64,000 nt of DNA. Source: Dichotomocladium elegans (taxonomy: Eukaryota > Mucoromycota > Mucoromycetes > Mucorales > Lichtheimiaceae). Below the pieces are notes generated by a model, which saw nothing but the letters and a program-made list of their open reading frames with translations, was not told the DNA's origin and made no database searches. Each line of letters starts with the position of its first letter. The first letter of the stretch is position 1. Positions 24,402-34,105 of this stretch are shown in pieces. Location of the stretch: the NCBI GenBank assembly GCA_025716815.1, contig JAIXMN010000002.1:1736001-1800000 (forward strand), written 5' to 3'. The position numbers and the translations under genes were made by a program.

Positions 24402-25923
24402 ATGAGCCAAAGCGACGACTGCAGTGTTTCAACTAAGATCGACGACGCCCTATGGGGTGACCCTGCCAATCCCCACAGCTGGTCCAAAAAGTTCCGTTGG
24501 TTCTACACCCTTCTGGTGTCATCCCTAGTCATTGCCGTTGCATTCGGTTCGTCTGTGGTTACCGCCGATCGCACTGGTGTCATTGAAGAATTCGGCGTAT
24601 CCTCTACCGTGTCCGCTCTCCAGGTCTCGTTAATGGTTTTTGCCTTCGCCGTTGGTCCTCTTCTCTGGAGTCCACTGAGCGAGAAGTACGGACGAAGACC
24701 CATGTATATCATTGCCCTTGGTATTTACGTAATTTTCAACATCCCCTGCGCTGTCGCCAAAAATATCGAAACTCTCCTCGTTTGCCGTTTCTTTTCTGGA
24801 TTCTTCGCCTCAGTCGTGCTAACTCTTGCCGGTGGAACGATCAGCGACCTCTTTGAGAACGAAGACCGTGGTGCTGCAATTGCATACTTTGCCGCCGCAC
24901 CCTACGCAGGTCCTGTCCTTGGCCCTATTGTCGGCGGCTGGGTAGTTGTGGGTACCAATTCATGGCGCTGGCTCTATTGGGTAAGCCGAATCTTGACAAG
25001 CTGAGAAAATGACGGTTTACTAAGATTTCTTTGATAGGTCAACATGATGTTTATTGGCGTCATGTGGGTTGTTATCGCCTGTCTTCCCGAAACATACGCT
25101 CCTGTCCTCATCAAGAGACGCGACAAGAAGCTAGGAAAGGCGCCATCGATCGCACCTTCCAAGCAATCTGTCAAGGATCTGTTGTGTCGTCCATTCGTTA
25201 TGCTCACCACCGAGCCCATCTTGATGCTCATGTCGCTCTACATCGCCATTATCTATGCTCTCCTCTACGGCTTCTTTGGTTCCTTCCCCATTGTCTTCCA
25301 CGAATACTTTGGTTTTAACAGCGGCATTACCGGTCTCATGTTCATTGGTGTCATGATCGGCGTCTTCTCCGCCTTGCTGCTCACCCCTGTGTTCGAAAAG
25401 AAGTACATCAAGAGCGCCAGAACTCCCGAGGACCGACTTCCTTGTATGATGTTCGCATCACCCTTCATTCCCATCGCCATGTTCATTTTCGGCTGGACTT
25501 CTCATGCTCATTGGATCGGCCCTGCCATCGCCGGCATCCCATTTGGTTTCGGCATGGTCCTCGTTTATTACAGCGCCAATAACTACATCATCGACTGCTT
25601 CAGCGAATACTGTGCATCTGCGCTAGCTGCCAAGACCGTTGTCCGCAGTGGCGGTGGCGCTGCTTTCCCTCTCTTCGTTGGCCCCATGTATCACAACTTG
25701 GGTAGTCAATGGGCAAGGTAAATATATCATATTTTCTATTCACTAAAACTAGCTGGTGCTTTTGACTCATCTTCTGTACTTTTCTTTCTTCACCATTGAT
25801 AGTACTCTTCTTGCCTTTATCAGTCTGGCCATTGTCCCTATTCCTTTTGCATTCTACAAGTGGGGCGCCCAAATTCGTGCCCGATCTGCAAACGCAACAT
25901 CTGCTCCTCAAGAGAAGCTGTAA
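24402..25923 (+). CDS. MFS transporter, DHA1 (12-TM drug:H+ antiporter / polyamine exporter-like)
   Basis: Three exons (24402-24980, 25038-25717, 25803-25923) encode 459 residues, typical of DHA1 exporters. The N-terminal cytosolic segment ends PANPHSWSKKFRWFYT, the hallmark W.KK/R entry of fungal DHA1 proteins. Motif A is seen as GPLLWSPLSEKYGRRPMY after TM2; the TM4-5 region has FASVVLTLAGGTISDLF and APYAGPVLGPIVGGW, close to the antiporter motif C; a central cytosolic loop carries RRDKKLGKAPSIAPSKQSVK. A further six helices follow, with FGFGMVLVYYSANNYIIDCF typical of polyamine/fluconazole-resistance type carriers. Substrate cannot be told from sequence. It stands alone between gene-poor flanks. 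Confidence 0.9.
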
Positions 25924-27968
25924 AAACAAGTTTTGTTGTTCGACCCACAATCAAGCATTCGATTCCTTCATCTACTCTATTTATTGTTTATCATACCACT
26001 TGTAAATAACATAGTATCAGCATGCCATATCCCTTAGATTATTAATAAATTAAACCAAAAGCATTGTTTCTTCTCTAAAAAACTATGTTCTGGTGTGTCT
26101 CCGTTTTCTCGGACCTGAGCACGAGCTCTGCAAAAAGGTTTATCAACAGCATCACGTGTGTCCGGCGAAACAAAATAGCTTATCTGGACTGACAGAAAGG
26201 TTACATCCGATTGATGAGACTGGAAACAAAAAATATTGTACCTTGAAGTGGTACGATTTGAAACTGCTGTTAGGAAAACCGGAGATAGAAGTTCTCTTTT
26301 TTACTGGCCGATAACCGGTTTCCCGAAAGACTACATGGCCTCTAATATATATATATATATTATAGCTTTGTCTATTCTAGCCTGTTGGCTTTGTCTTTCG
26401 TCACAATAGGTCGCTAAAGTGTGGGAGACAAAGAGTAAGACACTGAGAATTGTCTTGCCTTTATATACATGTTGACGCGTCAAATCGCGCTCATAGGCAG
26501 CCGGCCTCTGGGTGTTCCAAGCGCGATCTTCTGGAATCTCCGTTATCAGATACGGTAGTTGAGGTGTATAAATTAAACAGGAACTAGTTCAAGGCTCAGT
26601 GCCTTTCAAAGTTGGTGTCAGTTATGCTAAGTCGCCGCAACCAACCGCGGCGCTCTTTTATTCTTTAAATCACTAGTCGGGCCTGACAGGCCGAAATTGA
26701 GTCTCTTATCAAGGCAGGTAGCATTCGTAAATTCCTAGATCGCCCGCATTGGATAGTTTTTCCCTCTAACGTCTTGAGCAGTTATACTAAGCTGCTTTAA
26801 ATCATGAGCGGAATTCTCGTCAAAGCATTTTAAAATAGAATACTTTTGTTCTTCCTGAAGAATACGCAAACGGCCTGCGGTTCTTTGTTTCTGAAAATTG
26901 CAGTTAGGATTTCTGTCGTAGGGGCAGTGCTCCTCACTGTGCTGAATGGACATGGTTCCTTAGCCGCAGCTGATGCACTCAAAACGTCTCTAATATCCGA
27001 TTGAAAGATGTGACCTTGTCGTGGTCTGCGTCCGCTGTATACAGTAACCGCGCATGGTAGGGTCTGCTTCTTTCAGCGAATGACTGTGTTCTTTCTAGAG
27101 TATATGCGCATAAACTGGTCCAGAACTATCGTGTAAAGATATATTTCCACGGGTATTCTGTGTGGGGACAAAAAGATCGAAGAGAATACGTCTCCTCATC
27201 AAGGACCTAGTTCATAGGCTCAGTGGGCCGTGCTCCTGATCGATGTGGCGCTGCCCGTCTTCGAAAAGAAATTGATTGCTCATTTCAAAATGATGGGTAT
27301 GTATCGAAGGAATGGGGCCCCAAGTTAAATAGTGATATCTATTTTTTTGTGTATGCAACTTTGGCTTCAGGAAATGATGTATAGTATCCAAGTCCTCAAG
27401 ATGTGCAATGCTATAGTAATATAAGTATGCGAATCGCAACATGGAGAGCGCTTCCGTTCGCGTCGATGATCACTAACTCTAATTTTTATTAGATGTTCTC
27501 ACACTGCCTTCTTTGTTTGAATAATACATATAGGAGAGTTATGCTCCATAGGAAGCGAACAAGTAGCTGAGGAATAAGTCGGAGAGGCACATGCAAACAT
27601 ATTTCAACTAGTGTCTATGGCAGACAAATATGCACTATGATCTGCTATCCTAGCTTGAGAGATTGGAAAGTGTCCGACGAGAATCAGACAGTTCTCTTTC
27701 CATTCCTTTACAAGTGATCAAATATATAAGCAACGAAGGTGAAAGGTAGTTAGGCAACCAAAACTGACCGGAAGAAGATGAATATGGGGAACCCGCCCGA
27801 CACATTGGAAACATTGCTTGAAGCAGAACAACGCCCCGATCACCTAACCCCCGTCTCTCTCCCGCCCCGCCCCCTTTACACAACTCCGACAAAATTTGTT
27901 TTTTGTAGCGAGGACCTGTTTCCCTGTCACTTTTTGCTCAAAAAGTTATTACCTGCACAAAGAAAGCG
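25924..27968. other. Gene-poor region with transposase fragment
   Basis: About 2 kb of AT-rich DNA after the MFS gene. Apart from a short mariner-like fragment at about 26735-26953 (minus) and an (AT)n run near 26345, I see no coding or structured element. The last 100 bp are the mS35 promoter. Confidence 0.4.
26735..26953 (-). mobile_element. Small IS630/Tc1-mariner transposase fragment
   Basis: The minus-strand translation contains RTAGRLRILQEEQKYSILKC followed by FDENSAHDLKQL. This matches, position for position, the segment of the larger remnants here that reads RGRSHILNEEHKSVIFGC VDENPSIVLEQL at about 39230-39320. It is a short decayed piece of the same helix-turn-helix region and carries no catalytic residues. 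Confidence 0.45.
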
Positions 27969-28595
27969 ATGGCAGCCCGTCTCACCTTATCACGCGCTGT
28001 GGTTCAGCCTATGGCCAATGTTCAACGCCGTGCCTTTTCGTCGACGATTGCTACGATGGCCGGTCGTCAGGGTGGACGATTTCGTAAACCTGACCGAAAA
28101 TATGACATTGGTCACATGGAGCCTTTCCTCTTTGACGACCAGACCACTATCGGTCACGACCTCTTTGAAAACATTCGCACTGTTCGACAATATTTGCGCA
28201 AGACCGAATATGAGCTTCCCAAGCTGAGCTGTACGTTCCATTGTTGTTCCGAAGCATAGCCCAACTCAACACTCTTTTGTTAATTATATCTAGCATTCGC
28301 CAAACCATTTGTGCCGCCAAAGGAAAACGAGATTGTGAGTTTCAAATCGCATACCTACCTCGGCGAAGGTCATCCCGTCGAGCGCAAGGTGGTTCTTTCT
28401 GTCAAGGTGGCCGATCTAAAGCTGAGTGATGCCGAACGCCATAAATTTCTCCTCTTAGCTGGACCTCGATACCACGTTGACACGGACGAACTCATCCTCT
28501 CCAGCGAAAAGTTTCCTCAGCGAAAGCAAAATAAGAAATATGTCTCGGATACGCTTGTCAAATTATTAGAGGAAGCAAAGGCAAGGACCGGATAG
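27969..28595 (+). CDS. RSM24: Mitochondrial small-subunit ribosomal protein mS35 (Rsm24-like)
   Basis: Two exons (27969-28230, 28294-28595) give 187 residues. The N-terminus MAARLTLSRAVVQPMANVQR RAFSS is a mitochondrial presequence. The body holds the S24/S35 domain: MEPFLFDDQTTIGHDLFENI, then SFKSHTYLGEGHPVERKVVL and KFLLLAGPRYHVDTDELILS with SSEKFPQRKQNKKYVSDTL. This fungal family member is a structural component of the head of the mitoribosomal small subunit. The intron has a GTACGT donor and a TCTAG acceptor. It is convergent with eS21. Confidence 0.88.
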
Positions 28596-29249
28596 CGTTT
28601 TTCTTTCTTTCTTGGCTATGTTTTGTGGGGATAGGTGGATGGAGAATGGGATGAAGAAGCTGACATAGGATTTGATGTGGATTATATTTATACATATATA
28701 GGATACACGTGACACATTCGCGGATATTCCCCTCAACCTTCGCCAGCCCAAGAGGAAGCTCCAATTCCCGCAGGAATGGGTCCGTCTGCCCCAGCAACAA
28801 CAACAACAACAACAACAGCAGCAGCAGCAATCAGAATAGATATTCAAGCAAAAAGAAACTGTATATTACATCTAATTGCATTGAAGAGGAGGAGCGATTT
28901 GTATTTCGCATGTGGAGGGGGTACAAACTGTCGTGATTTCAGTAGTGATTGAGCACTATATTCCATAAAGGAATACGCATAAGAGGGGGGAAAGATCAGC
29001 ACTATCTCGATGGGAAAGTTTGCGGTCATGATCCATTCCATACTCATGGCGCCACTGTGTTGGCTAATAGAACTGTATCCTACTGCGAATCTTTGCTCGC
29101 ATAAGCCACACGCTCGCACCCAATTATACCGATCAAAGGAGGCTGTACGACATGGCTGGATGCATGGATAAATTTTGAATTAATGACGGATGCTTCTGTT
29201 CGTCAATTTATTGATTGTTGATCCGTCCAAGTCTGGAGGAGAGAAGGAT
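28596..29249. other. Convergent 3' region between mS35 and eS21
   Basis: About 650 bp with a (CAA/CAG)n microsatellite at about 28795-28830 and no gene. It contains the two 3' UTRs. Confidence 0.45.
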
Positions 29250-29653
29250 TTACTGCTGGTATGAAAAAACATTCTTCAAATCTACAAAACATGCAAAAGA
29301 ATACACATCATTATCTCGATTCATACACATCACACGCTCACGCGTTGATCTTACAGCCATCCTCAGTCGCCAAGCGGTTGATAGAATCATCCGACTCGGC
29401 TTCGCGGCGGACGAAACCGCAGAGAGCATAGGTGGAGAAGGAGCCAGTGGCGCGGCCCTCAGCATTGACATCGGCGATGTTGATCTGGACGGACGCGTGG
29501 TCCTTGGCTGTGATGAGGCGGTTTGTGGCCGAGCTATTGGAAGAGTTGACGCCCAATGAGAAAAAACGTATGAGGAACTGCAATGTCATAAGGTCATACG
29601 AACCACTTGCGGGGAATGTAAAGGTCAACGCAAACACCGTCAGAGTTCTCCAT
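29250..29653 (-). CDS. RPS21: Cytosolic 40S ribosomal protein eS21
   Basis: Three exons (29653-29604, 29533-29355, 29281-29250) give 86 residues, the normal eS21 length. Exon 1 reads [16 protein letters not shown]; across a GTTCGT donor and AATAG acceptor the frame continues as [20 protein letters not shown]. Exon 2 runs through [20 protein letters not shown] and [14 protein letters not shown]. If exon 2 were simply read on it would stop after five odd residues. Splicing GGCT/gtaaga to tttgtag/ATTTG instead yields [12 protein letters not shown], the conserved eS21 C-terminus. eS21 lies on the solvent side of the 40S subunit near uS2 and assists 18S maturation. Confidence 0.92.
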
Positions 29654-31640
29654 GACGAAAGAGCAAGAAAGAAAGAGAGAAGAGGAGGCGGGGACTAGCT
29701 TCACCAAAATATTTTTCGGGTTCTCACCACCCCGCCCTCCCTCCCCCCAAACCGGCAGACACTCACCCTTTTCCATTGCTCCCCCAGAGCGCTCAGTTTC
29801 ATTCCACCCCCCAAATCGCATAAGCCACCTCCCTGGGGGGTCTATGCGCACAGATGTTTGTCCAACCAAACCATGGGTGAAAAGAACATCGAAAAAGAAA
29901 GGTAACCATTGCTGGCTCCCCCACATCGTGGGCGTGGTTGTCAACATACTGGCCGTATATACAACATTAGCGTCCCTACTTGAGGTGTTTTTGTTGCAGA
30001 ACTCAAAGAGCCGTGGGGTAAAGAACTTTGAGTCCGGACGGATACCGGATCCTGTGTTAAGTACCTTGTTTGCGGAATATATATAGCTCACCAGTGGGTC
30101 TTGCGTACTTCAATGCAATTGCGCCTAGATTTGTGCCGCACAGCCACGACCGATCGGTATTTAGGTCAGAGATCCATGGTTTCAAGCGTGGTCATATACT
30201 CTGTTTACAAATGAAGTTATTGTATCAGTAGATGCAAAGATCTTGCATGGATGGATGGATACACATTGGTCAGCTGAAAAAAGGAATCCTTCCTCCACAC
30301 CCTTTACCTTACACTCAAGCGCCCCGAAGGACCCAAGAGTTATCCTGCGTAGTGCTGGCCATAACCGGTTCGAAGAGACAGGAGAAAATGCCAGCACTCT
30401 GGAGAATGGTGGCCGCAGAGGAACGAGCTGAAAGGGGTCAGAGACGGCAAAGAGAAGAAGCAGAGGGGCGTCCAGGAGCCCCTCTCTTCCATGACTCATC
30501 AAGTACAGGTGTGATTGGTCAATCTAAAGGACAGAAGGTGTTTGATTCGATTAAAAGATTTATTATCTTCCGCCGTGTAAGCGACGTTTACTTGGACATC
30601 ACACTTAATGTTTCTGAGCAAAACCCTGACTTCTGTTTTTGTGATCCTCCGACTTCATTTTGAGAAGCAGGGTATAGCCCAAGACTTAAGAAGCGAGCAT
30701 GTACGTCTCAGGCATTGAACTCCAGAATTGCTGATGCGCTTCTTCGCTCAAGCGTCTCTTGAATGCGCCGCCCTCGCGATTGCTTTAATGCATATAATTT
30801 CTTAATGCTCCTACCACGTGGGGATTTACCACGCTTTGTCGAACTTGAACTCTTTATTTATTGTCATTATCATTACCGAAAATTATATATGCTACCTGAG
30901 GTATCTTGTTCTAGTCATACCATTAATACTGTGCTAGAGCCGAACCAATGGGCCAGTCATCTTGCGCTGGCGCGCAATATTAAGTTTTCAACTTATCGAA
31001 CATGGTTATTCCGCTGTGATCTTGCTTAATATTCCATAATGCTTCAGATATTATAGCCAGCGTTCTTGATCTTATTTTCAGATATATCCCTGTAATGCTA
31101 TTGCTTCCGACACATTAAAGGCGGGAACAATTATTGTTTAACTATTAGATCAGTTCGGATTGCTTACAAAAACCCACTATGATGCTGCTGAACGATGCAG
31201 AGGTCCTATGCTCAGGATTCAAGAAACGTCCGATCTCCCTCATTAGTGCTTTTCCGACTGGCCAACAATATTATCATCATGTATTTACATAGTTTCCTCC
31301 TAAGTTGCTCCGTCGCCTCTTGAATTGCGGGAAGCCGGGAAGGTCCCTGTTCCCTTGATGCACCAGATTTTATAGACATCAGGGATGATGTGGTAATGCA
31401 TATTTTTGGTTCTAATACTCATCCGTTACCATGCCTTTGATTGAAAGCGTCTTGCTTTAATCATGACTGATTACAATACCTTGAGGGGCAACAGGATGCT
31501 TAGAAATAAGCAAGCCGCTCGGAAAGAGGAGTAATTGACACAATTACAAGACATTCGTTAGTTCATAAAGCTGGTAGAAAGAAAGCATACGGTACCACTA
31601 GAAAAACTTAATAAAAGGCCGATAACAGTATAGATAACTA
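29654..31640. other. Intergenic region, no supported gene
   Basis: About 2 kb. The first 450 bp are C-rich on the plus strand with overlapping frames on both strands (29594-30091 -, 29652-30086 +) that are shadows of skewed composition. A frame at 30232-30663 (+) has no domain. The rest is AT-rich and closed. Confidence 0.4.
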
Positions 31641-31659
31641 ACTAACAATCACCTCCGCA

Positions 31660-33130
31660 GCAGGCTATTAAATGCATAGTAATGCTACCTCTACACGACA
31701 ATACGATAAATTCCAGAAGCTGTATGAACGAAATTGGTCGAGCAAATGTCGCCTGGATTCCTATTGATGACTTGATGTGGAAACTGTACTCATAACAATT
31801 GTGTATCGATGTCCTTATGTTTACAAGCCAAAAGAAAAATAAAAACGAAGTGGCGTTATGTATTTGGACGAAGCTGGACAATGACAGAACAGTTAACGCC
31901 ACGTGCGCAGGGATATGTAGAAAGTCCTAATTTGGTCTGTTCATGCCGGGCGAACAAATCGGGTTTCGGACAGAGATTTGGCATCCACAGCGACGATATC
32001 GAGTACGTCAACCCACAGATAGTCCGGAACGAAGACTATAGAGGACAATGGATCACCATTGATCCTGGCAGAAGGGACCTGTTGTATTGCGTTCGTGAGA
32101 ACTTTTCACCCGACAACCACCAGACTTTCCGATATACAAAGCAGCTTCAAGATCATACACGGAAGACCAAACGGTGCCGCAGACTCCGAGAACGACTCTA
32201 GTTAGAGCGACCCGAGGTCGTGTTGGCGGAACAGAATCTATCTCAATTTCAAAGTCATACGCTTTCCGTGCACAGCTACGACGGATACCTCGCCGCCAAG
32301 AACCGGGTCTCTGTAGTTCTCAAGCCTTTCTACGCGACAACCACTACGAACCACCCGAACCCGCAATTTCTTTTTCGAAAACTTCGCCTGTCAGCACTTT
32401 ACAAGAAGCAGCAAGCAGATGAAAAGCTTCTCGACTCTTTGAATGCGAAGTTTGGCAGTAGGTCCGTTTTCGTGATGATGGGAAATTGGTCTGCGCCGCA
32501 TACCAGATATCACGAGCCTATCCGTGGTGTCGGCTTCCGGCGGCTGTTGAAGAAGAATAATTGCAATATTTATTTGATTGACGAGTACAAGACAAGCAAG
32601 CGCTTCCCTGTATGTGACAATGAAAGCCTTGCTACCTTTAAAATGGTTCCTAATCCACGCCCATATCGACGACCCGACAATCCGCTCACGATCTGCCATG
32701 GCCTGCTATGATATGAAGGACGGCCATGTTGTGTTATATTCCCAAAGGATTCTAATATTTTGATGTTTCAATAGATGCACAAATCAAAACTGTACAGCAG
32801 GCATGGTAGAGGGTGTTCGTCAACCAAGGTTATGGAACCGGGATCTGGCGGCGACTCTCAACATGCATCATATCCTCCGGGGTCTTCGGGAAGATGGTAT
32901 CATCCCAGCAAGGTTTCAGAGAAGAAATGCTGCACAAGCGTCCGCAGCTGGTGGAAGGCAACACTCACCTGAACCAGAGCAGCGCAGCGTGCGACCACAA
33001 CGGGCAAGGCCAGGAAGGCCACGAGGTGCACGCTCTGGCGGGTCAAGACGACCGTAAGCCCGACCAAGAATTTTCCGCGTCAGTTATCGCTGACGCACCC
33101 AGGATAACCACAGCCCTTCGGGGCAAGCCC
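31660..33130 (+). pseudogene. Degenerate Fanzor (eukaryotic TnpB-like) nuclease gene
   Basis: Two overlapping frames make one broken protein. Frame one (about 31809-32201) carries WITIDPGRRDLLYC, matching the RuvC-I Asp motif (DPG.R), then DNHQTFRYTKQLQDHTRKTK. After a +1 frame change near 32200, frame two (32220-32711) carries FVMMGNWSAPHTRYHEPIRG, GFRRLLKKNNCNIYLIDEYK TSK, i.e. the Fanzor RuvC-II/zinc-ribbon entry. Here the expected first Cys pair is damaged (SKRFPVCDNES). A stop after HGLL (32711) is followed in another frame by RLWNRDLAATLNMHHILRG (about 32832), the RuvC-III NRD motif, and IIPARFQRRNA. The N-terminal half is mostly missing; KLYERNWSSKCRLDSY near 31712 may be a vestige. 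Fanzors are transposon-encoded RNA-guided DNA nucleases. This copy cannot make an active enzyme. Confidence 0.72.
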
Positions 33131-33150
33131 CTTCCTTTGGAAGGATGGTG
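33074..33150 (+). ncRNA. Candidate omega-RNA-like structured block downstream of Fanzor remnant
   Basis: Three stem-loops follow each other directly after the decayed reading frame. The first is GCGTCAG-TTATCG-CTGACGC at 33077-33096. The second is GCCC-TTCG-GGGC at 33113-33124, a cUUCGg tetraloop. The third is CCTTCC-TTT-GGAAGG at 33130-33144. The first and the flanking sequence recur on the minus strand at 46600-46660 beside the second Fanzor remnant. In Fanzor/TnpB elements the omega-RNA scaffold lies at this position, ending at the right end. Folding was judged by eye only. Confidence 0.4.
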
Positions 33151-33151
33151 T

Positions 33152-33337
33152 GTTGTAAGTTAACGGGATTAGAGAAGGCGTAGTGTTTTCTGTTGACTAA
33201 CAGGTTTTAATCCATGGATGCGAAATCTTTTTACCTACTGATACGACAACTTTATATAATTCTATGCGACATTTTTCTTGTATTTTGCACGACATTATTT
33301 TATCTTGTTTACGACATTTATTTTTGAAAATAAAGTA
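33152..33337 (+). repeat. Terminal repeat (copy 1) downstream of Fanzor remnant
   Basis: Starts TGTTGTAAGTTAA, contains the inverted repeat CTGTT-GACT-AACAG, the block GATGCGAAATCTTTTTACC and three TTACGAC/TGCGACA-like units, and ends TTTTGAAAATAAAGTA. The same series recurs at 40238-40385 (+), partly at 47404-47485 (+) and 59723-59833 (+), and on the minus strand at about 46484-46600. Confidence 0.7.
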
Positions 33338-34105
33338 TAAAGGTACGCTGCAAACCCCGGTGACGTTGATAACAGAGCAACATAGCGACACGCCCTCGGC
33401 TTGTTGGCAAATGCGCGAAATACCATGGCAGTAACAGAAATACTTTGATTTTCAATTATCTAAACCCCTTTCGTTACGCGCTCTCCAGTCACGAGACAGA
33501 AATACAACGGCCAACTTATTGCTGCGATGCACAGGCAGATTGGTAGCATGCTATGATAGATATACAAGCATTTCTGCCTCCTTTGAGTTCCGGAAATAAT
33601 AAATGCAGCATGTTCAATTTTGCACGGTAGATCTATCCTTGTGGGCGAAAGGAAAGAAGGAGCGGGGTATCTTGGGCAGCAGTGGTCAAAATAAACTGGG
33701 AGGCAGAATCATATGAAATGACCCATATAATTGACCCTCTCTCAATTTATATGGCTGCAGCAGTCCGTTGGTGTACAGTAAGAGACTTTGTGTATGGTGT
33801 GCGTATGTGTATGATGGGGTAGGGAGTTGGGGAGCGGGAGGATGGGGGGAGTGGGGGAGAGACAAAGGAGGAGACGCAAGGAAAGGAAACTGCCACTGGC
33901 TTGGCTTTGAAAGACCGCGAAGTCTACGACAACCTTTGAATAGTTAGTGTTTCTTTGCTTTGCTCTTTGCTCTTTGCTCCGTGGCGGTATTACCTTCCCC
34001 TCAATTACATCTTGCAGTAAGACGAGTTTTCTTTTGCAGTATTTCTGGCGACTAACTTCTCCCTCATATAATGCTAGCGCAGCCTTCCATTCAACAGCAG
34101 TGACT
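33338..34105. other. Intergenic region, myotubularin promoter side
   Basis: No gene. Contains a G-rich tract on the plus strand at about 33815-33870 and a CT-rich leader (CTTTGCTCTTTGCTCTTTGC, about 33955) shortly before the myotubularin start, a plausible pyrimidine-rich core promoter. Confidence 0.4.

Noticed and set aside
29594..30091. Overlapping 144-165 codon frames on both strands upstream of eS21
   Set aside because: They mirror each other in C/G-skewed DNA, show no domain, and the minus frame only borrows the eS21 first exon.
30182..30663. Opposed frames of 106 and 143 codons
   Set aside because: Low-complexity charged or hydrophobic stretches without recognisable motifs or splice support.
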